Assembly (NCBI GenBank): GCA_023423475.1
Contig: JAFAFN010000243.1
Location: 1 to 9,991 of the forward strand
Direction of reading: 5' to 3'
Source: Actinomycetes bacterium
GTDB taxonomy: Bacteria > Actinomycetota > Acidimicrobiia > Acidimicrobiales > Microtrichaceae
DNA length: 9,991 bases
Within the stretch, counting starts at the first letter, position 1. Each line of letters opens with the position of its first letter. Under the pieces are notes generated by a model. It made no database searches. It was not told the DNA's origin and was given only the letters and a program-made list of their open reading frames with translations. This document shows positions 6,986-9,991 of the stretch, piece after piece. The translations under genes were made by a program, and so were the position numbers.

Positions 6986-7045
6986 CCCCTCCATCTCCCT
7001 CTTCGGAGCCCGCCCAGCCCGAAGTCGATCGTCGCCCTACCCGCT

Positions 7046-7055
7046 CTGACGTCAG
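7046..7055. promoter_or_regulatory. Perfect CTGACGTCAG palindrome near the candidate pilin +1
   Basis: A perfect 10-bp palindrome lies just downstream of the candidate -10 box in the 184-bp gap before the I-type pilin gene, about where a repressor would block transcription start. Its half-site CTGACG is also that of the inverted repeat at 1589-1605, but with no central spacer. TGACGTCA also occurs inside the J-type gene (about 6207-6214), so chance is possible in DNA of this composition. Confidence 0.3.
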
Positions 7056-7062
7056 CGCAAAC

Positions 7063-7092
7063 ATCATTGTTGGCACTGGTGACAGCGGTCAA
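7063..7092 (-). promoter_or_regulatory. Candidate sigma-70-type promoter for the I-J-K pilin cassette
   Basis: On the minus strand TTGACC (7087-7092, 5 of 6 to TTGACA) is followed by an 18-nt spacer and AATGAT (7063-7068, 4 of 6 to TATAAT). The start point would fall near 7056, leaving a leader of about 70 nt before the ATG at 6985. The local A/T-rich stretch stands out in otherwise GC-rich DNA. This is the only gap in the pilin locus, so the downstream cassette may be transcribed separately or additionally. Confidence 0.35.
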
Positions 7093-7108
7093 TGGGCGAC
7101 AACGCCCA
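7093..7108 (-). other. Short hairpin between the two pilin transcription units
   Basis: TGGGCG (7093-7098) and CGCCCA (7103-7108) form a perfect 6-bp stem with a 4-nt loop. It lies about 60 nt downstream of the stop of the 928-aa pilin gene and directly upstream of the candidate -35 box. No T-run follows on the minus strand, so it could be at most a weak terminator or attenuator for the upstream gene. Confidence 0.25.
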
Positions 7109-7111
7109 GTG

Positions 7112-7128
7112 GTCGCACTGCGTCGCAC
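7112..7128. repeat. Direct repeat GTCGCAC x2, 10 bp apart
   Basis: GTCGCAC occurs at 7112-7118 and again at 7122-7128, exactly 10 bp (one helical turn) apart. It sits about 20 bp upstream of the candidate -35 box at 7087-7092. Same-face direct repeats in that position suit a response-regulator-type activator. The repeat itself is certain; the role is inference. Confidence 0.3.
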
Positions 7129-7169
7129 GGTGGCGGAGCGCGGTGGATCGGCTCAGGAACGGGCGTTCG

Positions 7170-9956
7170 CTACCCGCCGGGTGTCGCGGGCACGGTCGTG
7201 GTGCCCAGCACCTGGGGCGCCGGCAGCTGTGACTCGGTGCAGTCGCGCTGGCAGAACTTCCAGTCGAGCACCGAGACGAGCCGACGAAGTGGCGCACCCG
7301 GCGTCGGCGTGGTCGACGCGACCGCGGTCCCGGGACGGCCGACGTACAGCTGGACCTCGGCGCGCACCTCGGTGTCGACGATCGCCTCGAGCAGCAGCGT
7401 CGTCACCGACGACGGGCTGCAGCACACCACTCCCATCTCTGCACCAGGGGACTGTTCGCTGACCAGCGACCGGATCGACATGTCGTCGCCGAACACCGGC
7501 AGCTCGGTCACGGTGCCCCTCCACCTCAGGTCCAGGTCGAGGTCCGGGGTCAGCGTCTTGCCGAACACGTTGAGGCTCGAACCGTCACCGCTCGTCGTGG
7601 CATCGATCGTGACCTCGGCGTGTGGCGCCGCGGTGGTCAACGCCGGGGTGACGTCGAGTCGGATGCGGTCGAACTCCGGCAGCCGGACCTGGTTGCACAA
7701 CCCGAGCAGCGTCGGAGCCCGGGCTCCGCCGATCCACATGCAGCGCGAGCGGATCGAGATGCGCACGGTCGAGCTCCGCAGCTGACCGACGTCGTCGACC
7801 ATGCCGCGGCAGTCGCCGCCGTCGGTGAACAGGTCGACGTGGATCGCCTGGGTCGACCGCGAGAAGCCGTCCTCTCGCACCGAGCAGGTCCGAGCGGGGC
7901 GGGTGCCCGAGGCCGGGAGGTTCAGATCCACGCGCACCCAGGTGTCGTCGATCTCGTCGGACGCCCAGCTCAGCCCGGTCGTGAGGCCTTCGAGTCGCAC
8001 GCCGAGCTCCTCGACCGGATCGGCGTCCGCCAGCCCGGCGGCCGCGGGGTCGAAGCCGGTCACGTCGATCGATCGAACGGTATCGACGACGTCGTGTCGA
8101 CATCGCTCGTCGCTGACGATGCACGAGGCGTTCTGCGGGACGCGCGCGACGTCGCCCCCGAGCGCGACGGCCCCACCGGGTGTGCCGAAGTGGGCGCTGG
8201 TCGCCGCGGTCGCGGCCACGCCCACCATGTTCGTCCGCAGCGCGACGTCCTCGATGGTGAAGGTGACCTGGCAGCCCGGCGCCGGACCACAGCGAGACGT
8301 GAGCGAGCCGCTGTCGTAGTCGCTCACGACCAGGTCGACCCGGATCGTGGCGCCCTCGAAGATCGCCTCGGTCTGGTTGTCGAGCACGTTGCGGCAGTCC
8401 TCTGCCGCCGTCGGGACGCCGGCTCGGGCGATCGGACCGGGGTCCATCAGGTCGATCGCCGTGTACTGGCGGTTGGTCCGACCGAGCTGGACGAACCCGG
8501 TGATGCAGTAGCCAGGCGCCGGCAGTCGCGACGACGTCACCCTCACGTTGATGCTGGACCACGCCTGATGCACCGGCGGATCCTGCACCGACTTCAACAG
8601 CAGCACGGCGCTGTCCAGATGGGCGGAGCCCGCCGATGCCCAGGTCGTCGTGAAGGTCCTGGTCCGCTGGGTCGTGCCGCAGTAGGTCCAGATGATGCCG
8701 AAGCAGAGCGTCGAGATGCGGGGCAGCTCGCCGAGGCCCGCGGGTGACGAGCTGACGAGCACCGGCTGCGACGGCGACGACTGCACCTGGACGATCGCCG
8801 GGTACGACGAGTCGCTGCCGGGGCTCCAGAGCGGGCAGATCGCGACCCGCCCGGCGCGGTGCCGGATCGTCGTGCGGCTGGTCAGCTGGAAGCTGGCGCC
8901 CGACCGGGCGACGTCGCAGGCCCTCGGGAAGTTCGCCGCCGTCGCGCCGGTCGACGGGCTCCACCCGCTCGGTTCGCCGACGACGATCTTGGCGGTCGGG
9001 TCCGCGATGACCAGGGCGTGACGGTCGCCGTTGCTCTGGTTCGCCGAGGCGTCGTTCACGTCGAAGACGTACTTACCCGGACGGAACCAGAACGTCCGGT
9101 TGGGACATGAGCCGTCGAGCAGGTTGTTCAGCGCCGCGGTGTCGACGGCGTCGTAGCGTCCCGGATCGAAGGCGACCACCGAGCCCGCGGGGCACCCACC
9201 CACCGTCCGATCGCTGACGAGCTCGCTCTCGGAGAACAGCGAGCCGCGACGTGGCGTGAGCGGGTCGGCGAGGGTGCAGACCGGCGTCTGGTCCCGATCG
9301 CTCACCGATCGGGTCACGTCACCGGCCGAGGGATCCAGGGTGCCGCAGTTCGTCGGTCCGCTCCCCGCCCCCGGGACACCCTGCACGTACTGCCCCGCGA
9401 CCGACGCGCCCGACTGACCGGAGGTCGAGGCCTGCACGTTGGCGCCGCGGGCGACGGTGACATCCGCGTCGAAGCGCAACGGATCCGCGCCGGTCGCGAC
9501 GAGCGTGGGGTTCGCGATGCCGCCCGCCGGTGGTGTCACACCCGGTCGGTGGGTCGTGCCGACGATCTCGACCGGCGGGCCGCCGAGCGGGTCGGCCGAC
9601 GGCTGGTTCGGGATCGTCATCATCGGCAGCGGCAGCGGTCGACACCGCAGCGTCACCTCGACGGCCGGCTGGTTGGGGCCCCCTGCGGGCGAATCGGCCC
9701 GCGTGCCCGCCGGCAGGTCGTTGCACGGGTTGTTGGCGACGCTGCGCGTGAGCCGGCCGATGCCCGTCTCGAGCGCGGCGTCCGCGGCACGTCGTTCCCG
9801 AGCCTGCTGGCCCTGCACCGCGGTCAGTCGGCTGCTCGCCAGCGACAGGCTGAGCAGGGCGACCATCACCGTCGCGGTCAGCGCGATCGCGCCGAGCACG
9901 AACAGCAGCGCGACACCCGACTGCCCCCGTCGGCACGACCTGCGCAGCCCACTCAT
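7170..9956 (-). CDS. Giant PilX/GspK-like minor pilin, first paralogue
   Basis: This 928-aa protein is paralogous to the pilin at 1660-4533. The ATG at 9956 gives a compact type III signal peptide: basic leader 1-14 ending in SG14, then VALLFVLGAIALTATVMVAL and a helix carrying RERRAAD (53-59). A GTG at 9989 would add 11 residues and is less likely. Mature residue 5 is Phe, so Glu5 is absent, as in K-type pilins. Shared ectodomain landmarks in the same order are LRF...VTVxRGA (160-172), NRTF (286-289), PGKYVFD (293-299), GRVAICP (369-375), PGAEMGVVCC (837-846) and CQRDC (902-906). Two beta-rich units at about 465-580 and 670-775 each carry a DCR motif. The ATG overlaps an upstream stop by ATGA, so it is co-translated with a gene mostly outside the window; a 184-bp gap separates it from the next pilin. 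It probably acts at the tip of a pilus-like filament on the cell surface. Any enzymatic role is unsupported. Confidence 0.85.
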   Translation of the reverse strand: MSGLRRSCRRGQSGVALLFVLGAIALTATVMVALLSLSLASSRLTAVQGQQARERRAADAALETGIGRLTRSVANNPCNDLPAGTRADSPAGGPNQPAVEVTLRCRPLPLPMMTIPNQPSADPLGGPPVEIVGTTHRPGVTPPAGGIANPTLVATGADPLRFDADVTVARGANVQASTSGQSGASVAGQYVQGVPGAGSGPTNCGTLDPSAGDVTRSVSDRDQTPVCTLADPLTPRRGSLFSESELVSDRTVGGCPAGSVVAFDPGRYDAVDTAALNNLLDGSCPNRTFWFRPGKYVFDVNDASANQSNGDRHALVIADPTAKIVVGEPSGWSPSTGATAANFPRACDVARSGASFQLTSRTTIRHRAGRVAICPLWSPGSDSSYPAIVQVQSSPSQPVLVSSSPAGLGELPRISTLCFGIIWTYCGTTQRTRTFTTTWASAGSAHLDSAVLLLKSVQDPPVHQAWSSINVRVTSSRLPAPGYCITGFVQLGRTNRQYTAIDLMDPGPIARAGVPTAAEDCRNVLDNQTEAIFEGATIRVDLVVSDYDSGSLTSRCGPAPGCQVTFTIEDVALRTNMVGVAATAATSAHFGTPGGAVALGGDVARVPQNASCIVSDERCRHDVVDTVRSIDVTGFDPAAAGLADADPVEELGVRLEGLTTGLSWASDEIDDTWVRVDLNLPASGTRPARTCSVREDGFSRSTQAIHVDLFTDGGDCRGMVDDVGQLRSSTVRISIRSRCMWIGGARAPTLLGLCNQVRLPEFDRIRLDVTPALTTAAPHAEVTIDATTSGDGSSLNVFGKTLTPDLDLDLRWRGTVTELPVFGDDMSIRSLVSEQSPGAEMGVVCCSPSSVTTLLLEAIVDTEVRAEVQLYVGRPGTAVASTTPTPGAPLRRLVSVLDWKFCQRDCTESQLPAPQVLGTTTVPATPGG

Positions 9957-9991
9957 GGCCTGGCCCCCGGGGGCGAGGTGGGGCCCCACAC
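9953..9991 (-). CDS. 3' end of an upstream gene, probably a pilin
   Basis: The frame reading VWGPTSPPGARP then TGA runs from the right edge and ends inside ATGA, overlapping the start of the 928-aa pilin. Only 12 codons are visible, so the product cannot be identified. The same 4-bp overlap joins the I-J and J-K pairs downstream, so by analogy this is likely the end of a J-type pilin that precedes a K-type one. It could also be chance reading of non-coding leader sequence. Confidence 0.35.
   Translation of the reverse strand: MWGPTSPPGARP

Noticed and set aside
7620..8747. 375-codon plus-strand frame opposite the 928-aa pilin
   Set aside because: Arg/Asp/Gly/Ala/Val-rich shadow with no start signal; the opposite strand carries the pilin paralogue landmarks.
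1..9991. CRISPR array, tRNA, rRNA, insertion sequence or attachment site
   Set aside because: I saw no regularly spaced direct repeats, no tRNA-like cloverleaf, no transposase reading frame and no terminal inverted repeats with target duplications.

Overview
The window is high-GC DNA (roughly two thirds G+C by eye) with dense coding, and every gene I can support lies on the minus strand. An F420-type luciferase-like oxidoreductase, a Pro/Thr-rich lipoprotein and very large PilX-like pilins point to an actinobacterium. Acidimicrobiia (Ilumatobacter-like) is my best guess, by inference only.

Layout, in the direction of transcription (right to left). (1) 9953-9991: the last codons of a gene that begins outside the window. 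They overlap the next start by ATGA. (2) 7170-9956: a 928-aa PilX/GspK-like pilin with a type III signal peptide and no Glu5. (3) 6986-7169: a 184-bp gap with a candidate promoter, a palindrome, a hairpin and a short direct repeat. (4) 6443-6985: a PilV/GspI-like pilin with Glu5. (5) 4530-6446: a PilW/GspJ-like pilin with Glu5, three PKD-like domains and a C-terminal FN3-like domain. (6) 1660-4533: a second giant PilX/GspK-like pilin of 957 aa, paralogous to (2). Genes 4-5-6 are joined by 4-bp stop/start overlaps (ATGA, GTGA) and are surely co-translated. (7) 666-1565: an unrelated luciferase-like oxidoreductase, probably leaderless, with a perfect inverted repeat over its -35 region. (8) 1-555: the N-terminal 185 residues of a cell-surface lipoprotein with a Pro/Thr-rich stalk, running off the left edge.

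The core of the window is a minor-pilin locus. The order I-type, J-type, K-type matches PilV-PilW-PilX of type IV pili and GspI-GspJ-GspK of type II secretion, whose products form the tip or priming complex of a pilus-like filament. Here the J and K members are enlarged with extracellular beta domains, suggesting a large tip that binds or displays something. The two K-type giants share an N-terminal signature (RERRAAD), a mid-protein core (NRTF, PGxYxF, GRVAICP) and a C-terminal Cys-Cys plus CxxxC signature. This suggests duplicated cassettes with two alternative or co-assembled tip proteins. No ATPase, platform protein, prepilin peptidase or major pilin is in the window.
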